From contig JASFXZ010000005.1 of assembly GCA_032209605.1 (NCBI GenBank), forward strand, positions 27,392,905 through 27,456,904: DNA of 64,000 nt, read 5' to 3'. The notes below the pieces were generated by a model. That model was not told the origin of the DNA. It did no database searches and saw nothing but the letters and a program-made list of their open reading frames with translations. The translations under genes and the position numbers were made by a program. Shown here piece by piece: positions 12,208-24,633 of this stretch. Numbering within the stretch: position 1 is the first letter of the stretch; every line of letters starts with the position of its first letter. This stretch comes from Mactromeris polynyma. Lineage: Eukaryota > Mollusca > Bivalvia > Venerida > Mactridae.

Positions 12208-12346
12208 CCCTGCGTTCAGTTACGGCTATCAGCCCTATCGTTTCGTAACGTTTTGCAATTTGGTTCCCGTGTGCAGCCAATGTGCTATGGTGGGCAAGGG
12301 ATAAAATACAAAACGTTCGCCACTGATAGCCGTAACTAACGCAGGG
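12208..12346 (+). mobile_element. 139-bp MITE inserted in copy B only (PIF/Harbinger-like)
   Basis: Ends are 24-25-bp inverted repeats: left begins CCCTGCGTTCAGTTACGGC, right ends GCCGTAACTAACGCAGGG, complementary apart from one inserted C. The empty site is visible in copy A at 4300-4302 (CGCCCTGCTTTCG). In copy B the element sits between CTG (12205-12207) and CTA (12347-12349), read as a 3-bp CTG duplication with one later change. Three-base CWG targets are known for PIF/Harbinger-type elements. It has no coding capacity, so it was mobilised in trans. Confidence 0.85.
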
Positions 12347-12957
12347 CTACTTTCGTGTTTGTTTTACATTTATTGGCAGTTGAGAACAGTTGATCTCAAA
12401 TTCAAAAGGTTATGTGCTTCAAATATTCATCATATTTAATTTATTGCTGACACTGACTTTTATGCCCTGTACAAGTTATGTAACGCATGTCTCTAATACC
12501 AGACATTTTTCGATTAAAGAATGAATTGTGGTGTCACAAAATATAAGGATGTTGATGAAGCAATCAATTTAATTATGTTCTGTGATGTATGAGCACAATT
12601 AGCAGTTTGTTATTGTACCGGTACTGTTTTATGTATGAACAATTTTATGTGTTTCATAGGAAAATGTTTTGATTAATTTATTCCTCAGAGATTCAAAAAT
12701 GTGTCAATACCTGTTTTGATATGATTCTTGCAGTGACATTCTTTTTTTGCTCTACTCGGATTTTGCGGCATTCACGTCCACATCATTATTATGTTCATAT
12801 GGCGTGATTGAAAAGCTGTTGCTGGTAACCCCGTTAGCGTGATTCATCTAATTTCTCGTCCCTTGTGAATCCATCCATCCAGCAATCAATTCATCCACAA
12901 TCCTGCGAACCGGCATGGCATACGTAGCAGAAAGTCGACGAACAACGTAAATATGAA

Positions 12958-13221
12958 CAGGGTGTCCGAAAAGAAAGGTATCACTTTGAAATCTTCACAA
13001 CTTTGTGCAAATTTGGAATATATAGCGTCATCTTTAAAATAACAAGTTTTTCAGATGACGTCATCACTCCACAACGTTATTAAATGTACCGCGTGTTTTA
13101 CATAATCAACCAAGACTTTAATTTTTGACCTTTTAAAATGGTATAAATTTCATCTATGTATTCCAAAATTTCACAAAATTGTGAAGATTTCAAAGTGTTA
13201 CCTTTTTTTTCGGACACCCTG
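12958..13221 (+). mobile_element. MITE with long inverted repeats (family V), copy B
   Basis: Counterpart of 4922-5183, with CAGGGTGTCCGAAAAG at the left and CGGACACCCTG at the right. TA follows the right end (13222-13223); the left TA has decayed to AA. The arms have drifted more than in copy A (for example GGTATCAC versus GGTAACAC), so hairpin pairing is weaker. Confidence 0.85.
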
Positions 13222-13259
13222 TACATGTAAATTGATCCATTGCACAAACTTGATTCGCA

Positions 13260-13575
13260 AATGTTATGACCCCCTCATTTTTTTCGGCGCAGCAGTACTA
13301 ACATGTTTTTGCTATTTGCATATCAGTGTTGTGTAAACCAATCAAATCTTACGTTAACCACCAAGGCAATTTCTCTTCAACCGTACAACTTCTGTAACCT
13401 TGACTGGTTAACATTTCGATAAAGGGTACGTTACCTTACCGAAATCCACTGAATTTCCACTGAATTTCGGTGAATTGGATCGGTAGTGACCAGCAATCGT
13501 AACATCTCGGCATTTTTTATGTGGCTCTACAAATCTAAACCTTCAAATTGCGCCTTATTTTTTTCAAGATATGTC
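13260..13575 (+). repeat. Interspersed repeat (family R2), copy B
   Basis: Duplicate of 5240-5550 with an internal deletion around GGTGAATTGGATCGG and a small local duplication of CCACTGAATTTC. Landmarks AACCAATCAAATCTTACG and GTGACCAGC are kept. Confidence 0.75.
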
Positions 13576-14410
13576 TTGTTAACCCTTACGTTCAAATGCA
13601 ACGTACACTAAAGTCATATACACGATACAAACATCTCATTTCTTTCGCAGACACTAACATTACAGAGACAGATATCTAACAATGCAGTGTATTTTACACA
13701 ACTGAGAACCTTTGCTGATGCTCATAAAATATTTATATGCAAGCCACTAAATATGGAGCCGTTAACTATGAACAGTCATCGTGCCCTTGATTATGGCGAA
13801 TTCATTGTAGTTTAATTTGAACAACAGACATCCCTTGAGGATATTTAATGTTTTAGGACAGTTTACTGCAGGAATCTGGCCTCCGGTAGATTGTAACGAT
13901 TAGCACATTCGGAAAACCTCGGCCAACTACGTCAAGTGTTATTTGAGTAACGAAGTGTACGGAAATACCCGAGAGCTGACGAGAATGCGATTAGCAGTCA
14001 GGACCTCTGATTCCTCTAAGGAAGTAATTAGAACTATCTGTGTCGCGTGTTTTGTTTCCCAGAACTGTTTGTTGTCTAGTAAGAATCTAGCGTTTAGCTT
14101 TGACTTTGTTTATTGATTGATTTTGGATTAGACTCGAAGGAAGTCACGAACTTCAACGTAGGTTGTATAAAGCTTGTGGCTATATGGGAAAGAGTAGCGA
14201 ATGATAGGCCACGTTTACAAAACGGCCTCCCTTACACACTTCCTTAAGCTTTGAAATGAAAACTAATGGACGAGAAGAAAGTAAACATAAAATAGACGCT
14301 TCTGGTTTATCATTATTTAATAGACGTCTTATATGGACCAGAAGGGTCTGTAACAATATGTATTCAATTAAAAAACATCAAAATGAATATCTTCAAGCAA
14401 TCTATTTTAA

Positions 14411-14935
14411 TTTTAATTGCCCCACTCTGTATGGGGGGAGGGGCATATAGATTGCCCTTGTCCGTCTGTCCATCCTTCCGTCCGTCACAAAATCTTGTGT
14501 CACTCATATCTCCAAAAGTATATGAGCCAGAGTCATAACATTTTAAAGAAATGTTCACCAGCATGTGTAGTTGTGCACCTGGGGTTTCATGGTTGGCTGT
14601 GCCCAGTCAGTGAAGTTATGGCCCTTGACATAGTTAAAATATAGCCTACAGAGTATGCAATCTTGTGTAGGGCATACCTCCAAAAGTCATTGAGTCAGAG
14701 TCATAAAATTTTACAGGAATGTTCACCAGCATGTATAGTTGTGCACCTGGGGTTTCATGTATTGTTACGCACAGTAAGTGCAAAGTTATGACCCTTGGCT
14801 TATCACCATAATCAGTACAGTTGTTCACTTGGTAATTTTGATACCCATTCACAAACTATGAGCAGAATAATAGCATTTGCTTTTGTGACAAAGGCTGCAA
14901 GTGGGGGCATCTGTGACCTTTGGATACATTTCTAG
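14411..14935 (+). repeat. Interspersed repeat (family X), near-complete copy
   Basis: About 525 bp running from GCCCCACTCTGTATGGGGGG, through a CCGTCTGTCC-type tract, to GGGGGCATCTGTGACC and ATACATTTCTAGTTT. Inside are two diverged direct repeats, each carrying CATAYCTCCAAAAG, AATGTTCACCAGCATG and GTGCACCTGGGGTTTCATG (about 14507-14592 and 14678-14760). I recall this style of element as abundant in bivalve genomes; its transposon class is not evident. Fragments occur at 6379, 18668, 31416 and 36418. ORFs at 14364-14852 are repeat translations. Confidence 0.75.
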
Positions 14936-16973
14936 TTTCAGCCTCATTTATACGATATACGTGTTTGGTTTGATAGTTCTAGTTCACTAAACATCGTTAC
15001 GGATTATCATTTGATTTATGCTGATTATAAAAATGATGTATACCGTACGAGTCAGAAGCGTATATCATATTTCAGTTATTACTCTCTATACGGGTATCAG
15101 CCAACATATGTACTATTTATTAAGACACGGAACGATAACGTGTATAATTTCTGATAAATTATGTATGCGCGAATCGTGCGCTACATCCCCAATGGGGAGC
15201 AATTTCTCTGGCATAAGTTGTAAACGGCGGTATGCCTACTAGGATGTGTGTACCATAGAGGATATTACTAAAATCAACAGTTGAAGTGGGCAGTTTTTGC
15301 GATGATAAAGCGAACTTCCATTCTACTTCATCAAACATGCGATTTACGAGATTCGATTCCGGAATCGCATTTAATGGGGGTGTACCACTAGTAATTCATT
15401 AAAAGAGTTTTTATTAAAATCGTTATTTTTTAGCGTTTTTTTGTACTTAAAAGATTCGTCTTGCATTTTCCTATAATCATAAAACATCACTGATGGCCTT
15501 GTGATGGACACGTTCTCTTCAAGTATCTCATTAACAATAATATTGATGTTTATTCGTTTCTAACAAGGAAACAGCCTTGGGTTTTATATTGTATTTGTTT
15601 CATTGCAAGTTTAACGTTCAGCCATATATGGTGGTCCGATCCAGGCAAACGGCGGTCACAATCGGTAATGACTAATTCAATTAATCTGTGATTTTTTTAT
15701 TTCTGTGCGGTGTTATGTAATTGTCTTTATTTCAATGAATTTGCTGTATTTTGTTCTGAAAAATAGTAGAAACACTACAGACACATTGGACTTTGTGTGT
15801 GAAATTTTATTTTGTAATATTTATATTTCATTGCTATATCCTCAATATGACATCGGAGTATTAACTTTTGTTAAGTGTATATATACACTACATGATGATA
15901 CCAATGCAAAAGGTACTCAATACACAAGCGTGATGGGTGACAATGGAAAGGATATTGGCAAAACACCATTGCGTTAAAATCTGTTTTAAGGGCGTTTGCA
16001 CATCGCTTCTACGCGTATACTGTTAGTCTGTTGACACAGCTATACCTAAGCGTGTATGAATGTAATAAGGGTATAGTGCTGTTTAGTTTGACCGCGAACT
16101 GGTGTATGAACGTGCAGGACAGATCCATGTCAATTTAGGTAAGATAATGCACCCGTGCGTACACTTATTACAGATGCTTGATTCAATTCTGTATCAAAAC
16201 ACTATTGCGATTTCTTCCGTCAAGCACTCGGAAAAGTGCGTACAACTGTGCACACCTATCTTGCAATCAATTGGACCAGGTAATATATTCATGTGTTCAC
16301 GGATAATAAAACAGCACTATGCATACAGCGTTCATACTTAGTAAAGATTCTTCCTAATATTTACATATATATTTAAAGAACACAAGCACCAGGAATCTTT
16401 GTGTATTTCTTTTACTGATTGTCATAATAGGTATCTAAATTCTGGTACATTGTACATTGACTTTTATTGTCAGAATGTGTGTCATCTAAATAAGTTCTAT
16501 ACCCATAATCAGGGTGATAAAAATATGACGAAAACCAGTCATTATTGCGGATTTATTTAAGTCTGTATAGTAAATATTGCTTGAAAATACTGTCCTCAAG
16601 TGTGTTGTATAGCATCAAATATTCTTAATTAGTCAGTTGCAAATGTCAAGCAATAATTATTACAATCTATGGGGAAAACATATTTTACAGAGAATGTTGG
16701 TTCAAGGAAAAGACCCGCATTGGTTAAGAAGACCCTACTCGTATAGCACATTACAGGAAACCCATTAAAAGAAGGTACGTGCTTCATTTTATCATTGAAT
16801 AATAACGTTATGGCATAATGCAAAATGGCTCTCACTCTTGGGCTCTTTGAAGACTAAAAACCGATGTAAATACTTAAATTTATACGTGTACACCATAACT
16901 AGATGTTATTCTGAATGTTTCCTGTGTGTAAGTTGATAATTATGTTATTTTAAAGGCTGTTATATTTGTTGTT
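14936..16973. other. Unannotated DNA
   Basis: Roughly 2 kb with no recognised repeat or gene. ORFs of 74, 90 and 79 codons at 15018, 15705 and 16102 have no recognisable domain and AT-driven composition. An exon cannot be ruled in or out without transcripts. Confidence 0.55.
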
Positions 16974-17283
16974 GTTTTAAGTGGTGTGTTGTATACATGG
17001 AATTTATGTTATCCATAAGACATTTATTGGTGTTTTAAGTGGTGTGTTGTATACATGGAATTTATGTTATCCATGAGGTATGTATTGGTGTTTTAAGTGG
17101 TGTGTTGTATACATGGAATTTATGTTATCCATAAGATATGTATTGGTGTTTTAAGTGGTGTGATGTATACATGGAATTTATGTTATCCATAAGACATGTA
17201 TTGGTGTTTTAAGTGGTGTGTTGTATACATGGAATTTATGTTATCCATAAGACATGTATTGGTGTTTTAAGTGGTGTTGTTTT
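16974..17283 (+). repeat. 58-bp minisatellite, about 5 copies
   Basis: Units of 58 bp carry GTGTTTTAAGTGGTGTGTTG, then TATACATGGAATTTATG, then TTATCCATAAGACATG. Five full units and part of a sixth are visible, differing at a few positions (ATAAGACA/ATGAGGTA/ATAAGATA; TGTTG/TGATG). High similarity suggests recent expansion. No reading frame of note. Confidence 0.95.
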
Positions 17284-17369
17284 GTATTTAGAACATAAAA
17301 GAGAGAAATAATAGCTCAGGGTCACGTTTAAAAAATAGAGTCTTCTCACATGGGTCGACATATAATTGA

Positions 17370-17660
17370 ATAAACAAGAAGTATCTTGAAAAAGATGGTC
17401 GGCGCAATTTGAAGGTTAATAGGCAACATAAAAAAATGCCAAGATGTTACAATTGCTGGTCACTCCAGATCCAAAATGGATTTCGGTAAATTCACCGAAA
17501 TTCGGTTGATTTCGGTAAGGTTAACCAATCTGCGTCGATGTTACAAACGTTGTTCGGTTGAAGAGAAGTTGGTTGAGTGGTTAACGTAAGATTTGATTGG
17601 TTTACATCACACTGATATGCGAATAGCAAAGCCATGTTACTACGGCTGCAAACGAAACAA
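17370..17660 (-). repeat. Interspersed repeat (family R2), inverted copy
   Basis: Reverse-complement match to about 5240-5550, with landmarks TATCTTGAAAAAGATGG, GGCGCAATTTGAAGGTT, GCTGGTCACTCCAGATCC and CGTAAGATTTGATTGG. Because it lies outside the large duplication and in the opposite orientation, it shows that R2 is a dispersed family. The 65-codon ORF at 17492-17689 is inside it. Confidence 0.75.
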
Positions 17661-18667
17661 GAAACATCTTTAAAAAAGATAAACGGCATAGAAAGAATGA
17701 TGTCTTCCGGTATATTAAATGAAATAATGTTTTTTGCAACATGTTGAAAAATAAATCCTTACAAAAAAATTACTCGGATCTATATGTACACTATAATCAG
17801 GGACCTGTCTTTTTATTTAAAAACATGATTAAGCATATTAACTACTTTCGGCAAAATTCGAACTGCTAACGAACGCACATCTTACGAAAATCCCGTTTCG
17901 TGCCTCTTGTGTGAACGAAAACTCCATTTGGTGGCTCTTGGGTGAAAGTATGATCGGTCAGATTAAAAAAAGCCCGCTTCAAGGACAACATTTGGTTGGT
18001 CAAAAATGTAGGTCAAAATCAATGTTATACAGCTACTTCGAAACACACTCAACGATAAAAAACCGTAGACATTTCTATAGTGTTAAATATTCAAGAATCC
18101 GAATGGCCAATATGATTAATTGGAAGAAGCAGTTGTATGAATTCAGTACGGAACTGATGATAATTGCCATTAGAATGTGTTGTGTCTTATATTCAGTGCT
18201 AGATATCTAAATGAAGTATTTATTAGTTTACACCCGTATTGATCAATGTGTTTCTATTCTAACTTAACGTATCAGTAGAAATGCAGTTCATGTCTGACAA
18301 ATATCTTTAAAGAGACTTTTTTGGAAACAGTTAGTGATACATTCATTTTATTTATCCACAAGTTTTTTCTTGCAAGTATCCAATTTTGTTTCCATTACGG
18401 ATAGGCAATTAAGCGCCGGATTCATTTGCCAGTCGAAATCTTACATTTAACGAGATTGATAATTGACGCAAATATTTATTAACAACTCTATTTAGATCGA
18501 CGAATGTCAGTATTCTTAAGCCATTTCAAAATATAATATGCTCTGACCTTAAAGCATACTTGGACGGTCGTCGTATACCTGGAACAACATTATCATTTTT
18601 TTTATATTGCATGTATTTATCCAAACACCAGAAACATTTAATAGTAAGAAGAATATTCAGATTTTAT
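17661..18667. other. Unannotated DNA
   Basis: No repeat or gene recognised. A 99-codon ORF at 17911-18210 has no recognisable motif. Confidence 0.5.
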
Positions 18668-18812
18668 TGTGCTCTTTGATGTACCCTTGTACATCCGTCT
18701 GTCTGTCCGACTAAAGCTGGTGTCGCTAAAATGACAATAGGTATTTGACCTAGCGTCACGAATTCAAATTTCATACTAGGAAATATTAGTCATCGGAAGA
18801 AATGCTTTTTTC
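18668..18812 (+). repeat. Family X fragment
   Basis: Shows the CCGTCTGTCTGTCCG tract, a TGTCGCTAA motif and GGAAATATTAGTCATCG as in other family X copies (compare 36418-36590). It includes a perfect hairpin sequence, GATGTAC-CCTT-GTACATC, at 18677-18694. Just downstream (about 18842-18876) a 17-bp unit, CCTTGATTGATTAAAGT, is doubled. Confidence 0.55.
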
Positions 18813-20659
18813 GATTAGTTCAGTCAAAGAAGAGTTAAACCCCTTGATTGATTAAAGTCCTTGATTGATTAAAGTCTTCTGATATGATATGATGTGAAAT
18901 AACCCCTCACCCTTTTTGTACTTTTAAATTATCCATGGTTGTATTTGATAGTCAGCCAGACAATTGCTTACTTTCCCATTTCCATAGATGTTTGCCCTTA
19001 CACCTCTTCAATCACTTATTGTCCGTAAGCTGGTCGTTCCCTGTGATGTAAGTGGCGTTCCATATCACATCTTAATCTTAATTCAATAATCAGGTATCGA
19101 TCCATTTACATTTTGATTGACCCAGATGTTGTAATGCCATTCAATTATATACATTCTGTATACTCTCTAGGTATTGTATAGATCTATAAGTGACAAAGTA
19201 GATAATTACTTCTGATGCTATGATACTATTCCTAGAAGATTGACCAAGATAGTCCCCCTGGACAATGCAGATATTATTCATAGTGTACAACACAAGTAAC
19301 TGGACACGTGGCGATGGAAAATAATTTATCAGATTGGTTTTCTTATTCTGTTTGGCCACGTGTCGGAATCGACCTGTGTTATCGCTTCACTTCATAGGTA
19401 GTACCATTATTTTCATCCTTTATAAGTGACATGATTCAAATACTACCAAATAGTTTTTTGATTCAAAGATATGGCACATATATACAATCATTATAATATA
19501 AAAATGTTAACGAGGCAACGAAAAATACGTCCCTTGGCGCTAAGACGTAACAACGGCAACCACCAATAAATACTTCAGATCTGGAAGGATTTTCTTGTTT
19601 TGATGTAATTTCAAATAAATCACAAATTTATATGCCTATTGTAAATTCATTTAAGAAAAATATGCATGTACAGGTTTTAAAAGTTTGAAATGATGACGCA
19701 GTCTTATCTAGTTTCGAGTTGTCTATTGCGACGTAGAATCAGATCAGTTACGTTGTAAATAATTTAAGTATTATGTCTCAAAGCTTATTTTAATCGAATC
19801 ATATGGAATGCTTAATAAACTTGCTTTCTCTTGAAATGACATGATTGTTGCTTGCAACTTGAGTGAAGTCGGAAACATTCTTACTCCGCCATATTTTATT
19901 TGTCTTGTGACATTGCATGGATCACGTGGTTCTTGATGGGTACTAGGGGTATGATTTGAGCGATGCTCGGAACTAGTAAAATTCCTGCAATGAGTTTTTT
20001 GCCACAGGACAAAATTAATCGAAGGTTGAATTCGAGATAATCTAATTAAACTCATGTAGGCTTGCTTTAAGTTATAAAACATCTTGAAATATGTAAATTA
20101 ATGGAATATCTTCACAGACAGAAACCTATAAAATTTAAGCGCTTAACTATTTTGTAATAGGCGTGTATCTAGTTAGTTGGCATTTTATGTGTGTCTTACA
20201 TGTCTGCTCCCACTTCTAACTACGAGATTATTACTGACATTTCCTTTTCTCCATCTTTTAATAGTTTCCTATTGCGACGGACAAAACTAATGAAATATAT
20301 AATCGAAATTATCTAGCATTATTACTAAACGAATAATACTTTGTATAAAATAAAATTTCAATAACAGCAAGTTATACACTTTCTAGAAACAATATGGCTT
20401 TTAAAATGTCATTGTACTGTTTGATTAATATTTATAAGAAAAATAATCATAACTATATTTTAAGAAAGGACCATGTTAAGTTATCCCAAGAAAGTCAATG
20501 TACAAGTTACTTACAACACTGTCTTCTATTTAACAACGACAATTAGCACGATGGGGACGTGGTATAAAACAATCTTGAAAGGGGTACGGGGAACTGAAAA
20601 CAATTGAGAGGGGGTACACAATAAAATAATAACACCAACGAGAAAGGGGAAATAACACA
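18813..20659. other. Unannotated DNA
   Basis: No gene recognised. A 10-bp inverted pair, GACACGTGGC (19303-19312) and GGCCACGTGTC (19354-19364), each with a CACGTG core, could form a hairpin with a loop of about 41 bases. A 103-codon minus-strand ORF (19771-20082) lacks recognisable domains. Confidence 0.5.
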
Positions 20660-23600
20660 GGACTGGTAGTAACTGATATAAATGACAAACAGAGCAATTC
20701 ACTACCCTGGTAGTAACTGATATAAGTGACAAACAGAGCAATTCACTACCCTGGTAGTAACTGATATAAATGACAAACAGAGCAATACACTACCCTGGTA
20801 GTAACTGATATATATATGACAAACAGAGCAATTCACTACCCTGGTAGTAACTGATATAACTGACTCACAGAGCAATACACTACCCTGGTAGTAACTGATA
20901 TAAATGACAAACAGAGCAATACACTACCCTGGTAGTAACTGATATAAATGACAAACAGAGCAATACACTACCCTGGTAGTAACTGATATATATATGACAA
21001 ACAGAGCAATTCACTACCCTGGTAGTAACTGATATAAATGACAAACAGAGCAATACACTACCCTGGTAGTAACTGATATATATATGACAAACAGAGCAAT
21101 TCACTACCCTGGTAGTAACTGATATAAATGACAAACAGAGCAATACACCACCCTGGTAGTAACTGATATAAATGACAAACAGAGCAATACACTACCCTGG
21201 TAGTAACTGATATAAATGACAAACAGAGCAATACACTACCCTGGTAGTAACTGATATAAATGACAAACAGAGCAATACACTACCCTGGTAGTAACTGATA
21301 TAAATGACAAACAGAGCAATTCACTACCCTGGTAGTAACTGATATAAATGACTAACAGAGCAATACACTACCCTGGTAGTAACTGATATATATATGACAA
21401 ACAGAGCAATTCACTACCCTGGTAGTAACTGATATAAATGACAAACAGAGCAATTCACTACCCTGGTAGTAACTGATATAAGTGACAAACAGAGCAATAC
21501 ACTACCCTGGTAGTAACTGATATAAATGACTAACAGAGCAATACACTACCCTGGTAGTAACTGATATAAATGACAAACAGAGCAATACACTACCCTGGTA
21601 GTAACAGATATATATATGACAAACAGAGCAATTCACTACCCTGGTAGTAACTGATATAAATGACAAACAGAGCAATACACTACCCTGGTAGTAACTGATA
21701 TAAATGACAAACAGAGCAATACACTACCCTGGTAGTAACTGATATAAATGACAAACAGAGCAATACACTACCCTGGTAGTAACTGATATAAATGACAAAC
21801 AGAGCAATACACTACCCTGGTAGTAACTGATATAAATGACAAACAGAGCAATTCACTACCCTGGTATTAACTGATATAAATGACAAACAGAGCAATACAC
21901 TACCCTGGTAGTAACTGATATATATATGACAAACAGAGCAATTCACTACCCTGGTAGTAACTGATATAAATGACAAACAGAGCAATACACTACCCTGGTA
22001 GTAACTGATATATATATATGACAAACAGAGCAATTCACTACCCTGGTAGTAACTGATATAAATGACAAACAGAGCAATACACTACCCTGGTAGTAACTGA
22101 TATAAATGACAAACAGAGCAATACACTACCCTGGTAGTAACTGATATAAATGACAAACAGAGCAATACACTACCCTGGTAGTAACTGATATAAATGACAA
22201 ACAGAGCAATACACTACCCTGGTAGTAACTGATATAAATGACAAACAGAGCAATTCACTACCCTGGTATTAACTGATATAAATGACTAACAGAGCAATAC
22301 ACTACCCTGGTAGTAACTGATATATATATATGACAAACAGAGCAATTCACTACCCTGGTAGTAACTGATATAAATGACAAACAGAGCAATTCACTACCCT
22401 GGTAGTAACTGATATAAATGACAAACAGAGCAATACACTACCCTGGTAGTAACTGATATAAATGACTAACAGAGCAATACACTACCCTGGTAGTAACTGA
22501 TATAAATGACAAACAGAGCAATACACTACCCTGGTAGTAACTGATATAAATGACAAACAGAGCAATACACTACCCTGGTAGTAACTGATATAAATGACAA
22601 ACAGAGCAATACACTACCCTGGTAGTAACTGATATAAATGACAAACAGAGCAATACACTACCCTGGTAGTAACTGATATAAATGACAAACAGAGCAATTC
22701 ACTACCCTGGTGGTAACTGATATAATTGACAAACAGAGCAATTCACTACCCTGGTAGTAACTGATATAAATGACAAACAGAGCAATACACTACCCTGGTA
22801 GTAACTGATATAAATGACAAACAGAGCAATACACTACCCTGTTAGTAACTGATATAAATGACAAACAGAGCAATACACTACCCTGGTAGAAACTGATATA
22901 AATGACAAACAGAGCAATACACTACCCTGGTAGTAACTGATATAAATGACAACCAGAGCAATTCACTACCCTGGTAGTAACTGATATAAATGACAAACAG
23001 AGCAATTCACTACCCTGGTAGTAACTGATATAAATGACAAACAGAGCAATACACTACCCTGGTAGTAACTGATATAAATGACAAACAGAGCAATACACTA
23101 CCCTGGTAGTAACTGATATAAATGACAAACAGCGCAATACACTACCCTGGTAGTAACTGATATAAATGACAAACAGAGTAATACTCTACCCTGGTAGTAA
23201 CTGATATAAATGACAAACAGAGCAATTCACTACCCTGGTAGTAACTGATATAAATGACAAACAGAGCAATACACTACCCTGGTAGTAACTGATATAAATG
23301 ACAAACAGAGCAATACACTACCCTGGTAGTAACTGATATAAATGACAAACAGCGCAATACACTACCCTGGTAGTAACTGATATAAATGACAAACAGCGCA
23401 ATACACTACCCTGGTAGTAACTGATATAACTGACTCACAGAGCAATACACTACCCTGGTAGTAACTGATATAAATGACAAACAGAGCAATTCACTACCCT
23501 GGTAGTAACTGATATAAATGACAAACAGACAATACACTACCCTGGTAGTAACTGATATAACTGACAAACAGAGCAAAACACTACCCTGGTAGTAACTAAC

Positions 23601-24633
23601 ATAAATGGCAAACAGAGCAATACACTACCCTGGTAGTAACTGATATAAATGACAACCAGAGCAATTCACTACCCTGGTAGTAACTGATATAAATGACAAA
23701 CAGAGCAATTCACTACCCTGGTAGTAACTGATATAAATGACAAACAGAGCAATACACTACCCTGGTAGTAACTGATATAAATGACAAACAGAGCAATACA
23801 CTACCCTGGTAGTAACTGATATAAATGACAAACAGCGCAATACACTACCCTGGTAGTAACTGATATAAATGACAAACAGAGTAATACTCTACCCTGGTAG
23901 TAACTGATATAAATGACAAACAGAGCAATTCACTACCCTGGTAGTAACTGATATAAATGACAAACAGAGCAATACACTACCCTGGTAGTAACTGATATAA
24001 ATGACAAACAGAGCAATACACTACCCTGGTAGTAACTGATATAAATGACAAACAGAGCAATACACTACCCTGGTAGTAACTGATATAAATGACAAACAGC
24101 GCAATACACTACCCTGGTAGTAACTGATATAACTGACTCACAGAGCAATACACTACCCTGGTAGTAACTGATATAAATGACAAACAGAGCAATTCACTAC
24201 CCTGGTAGTAACTGATATAAATGACAAACAGACAATACACTACCCTGGTAGTAACTGATATAACTGACAAACAGAGCAAAACACTACCCTGGTAGTAACT
24301 AACATAAATGGCAAACAACGCAGTACATTGCCCTGTTAGTAACTGATATATATATATATAACAAACAGCGCAATAAACTACCCTGGTAGTAACTAACATA
24401 GATGGCAAACAACGTAGTACATTACCCTGTTAGTAACTGATATATATATATGACAAACAGCGCAATACACTACCTTGGTAGTAACTAACATTAATGGCAA
24501 ACAAAACTATACACTACCCCGGTTGAATCTAATATAAATGACAAGCAACCCAATACACTACCCCGTTGAAAACTAAGTGACATGGCAACCATCCCAATTA
24601 ACTACTCTGGTATTAACTAACGTTCATGAAAAA
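20660..24633 (+). repeat. 44-bp satellite array, about 90 copies
   Basis: Nearly 4 kb of head-to-tail 44-bp units: CTACCCTGGTAGTAACTGAT, then ATAAATGACAAACAGAGCAA, then TACA. Each unit contains ACTACC-CT-GGTAGT, a near-palindrome with 6-bp arms. Main variants are TTC for TAC, and a TATATATATG form that lengthens the unit. The core is very homogeneous; the right edge (24320-24633) decays with TAACTAACATAAATGGC and CCCCGGTTGAA variants, as expected for an array homogenised by unequal exchange in the middle. The minus-strand ORFs here are translations of the repeat. Confidence 0.97.
22946..24320 (+). repeat. Approximately 703-bp higher-order repeat inside the 44-bp satellite
   Basis: Rare unit variants recur at a constant offset of 703 bases: AACCAGAG at 22951 and 23654; CAGAGTAATACTC at about 23174 and 23877; TGACTCACAGAG at 23431 and 24134; CAGACAATAC at 23526 and 24229. 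This corresponds to a block of 16 units (with one base lost) duplicated in tandem, a later event than the basic 44-bp expansion. Confidence 0.9.

Larger units (their letters stand above)
8223..14410 (+). repeat. Segmental duplication, copy B
   Basis: Direct-repeat partner of 1-6446. It begins with the same TAATTTCCTTGTATG sequence that opens the window and stays alignable until TCTATTTTAATT near 14410, where it runs into a different interspersed repeat. Compared with copy A it lacks a 246-bp segment (2127-2372 in copy A) and about 23 bases near 8826, and it gains a 139-bp inverted-repeat element at 12208-12346. Low divergence implies a fairly recent duplication. An assembly that kept two haplotypes in tandem (false duplication) is an alternative that sequence alone cannot exclude. 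Confidence 0.95.

Noticed and set aside
14411..14935. Pair of internal direct repeats considered as LTRs
   Set aside because: The repeats are about 85 bp, diverged, and internal to a dispersed repeat; no primer-binding site or coding interior.
20880..24408. Several minus-strand ORFs of 71-99 codons with repeated LLCLSFISVTTRVV-like blocks
   Set aside because: Translations of the 44-bp satellite; 44 is not divisible by three, so frames rotate and soon stop.
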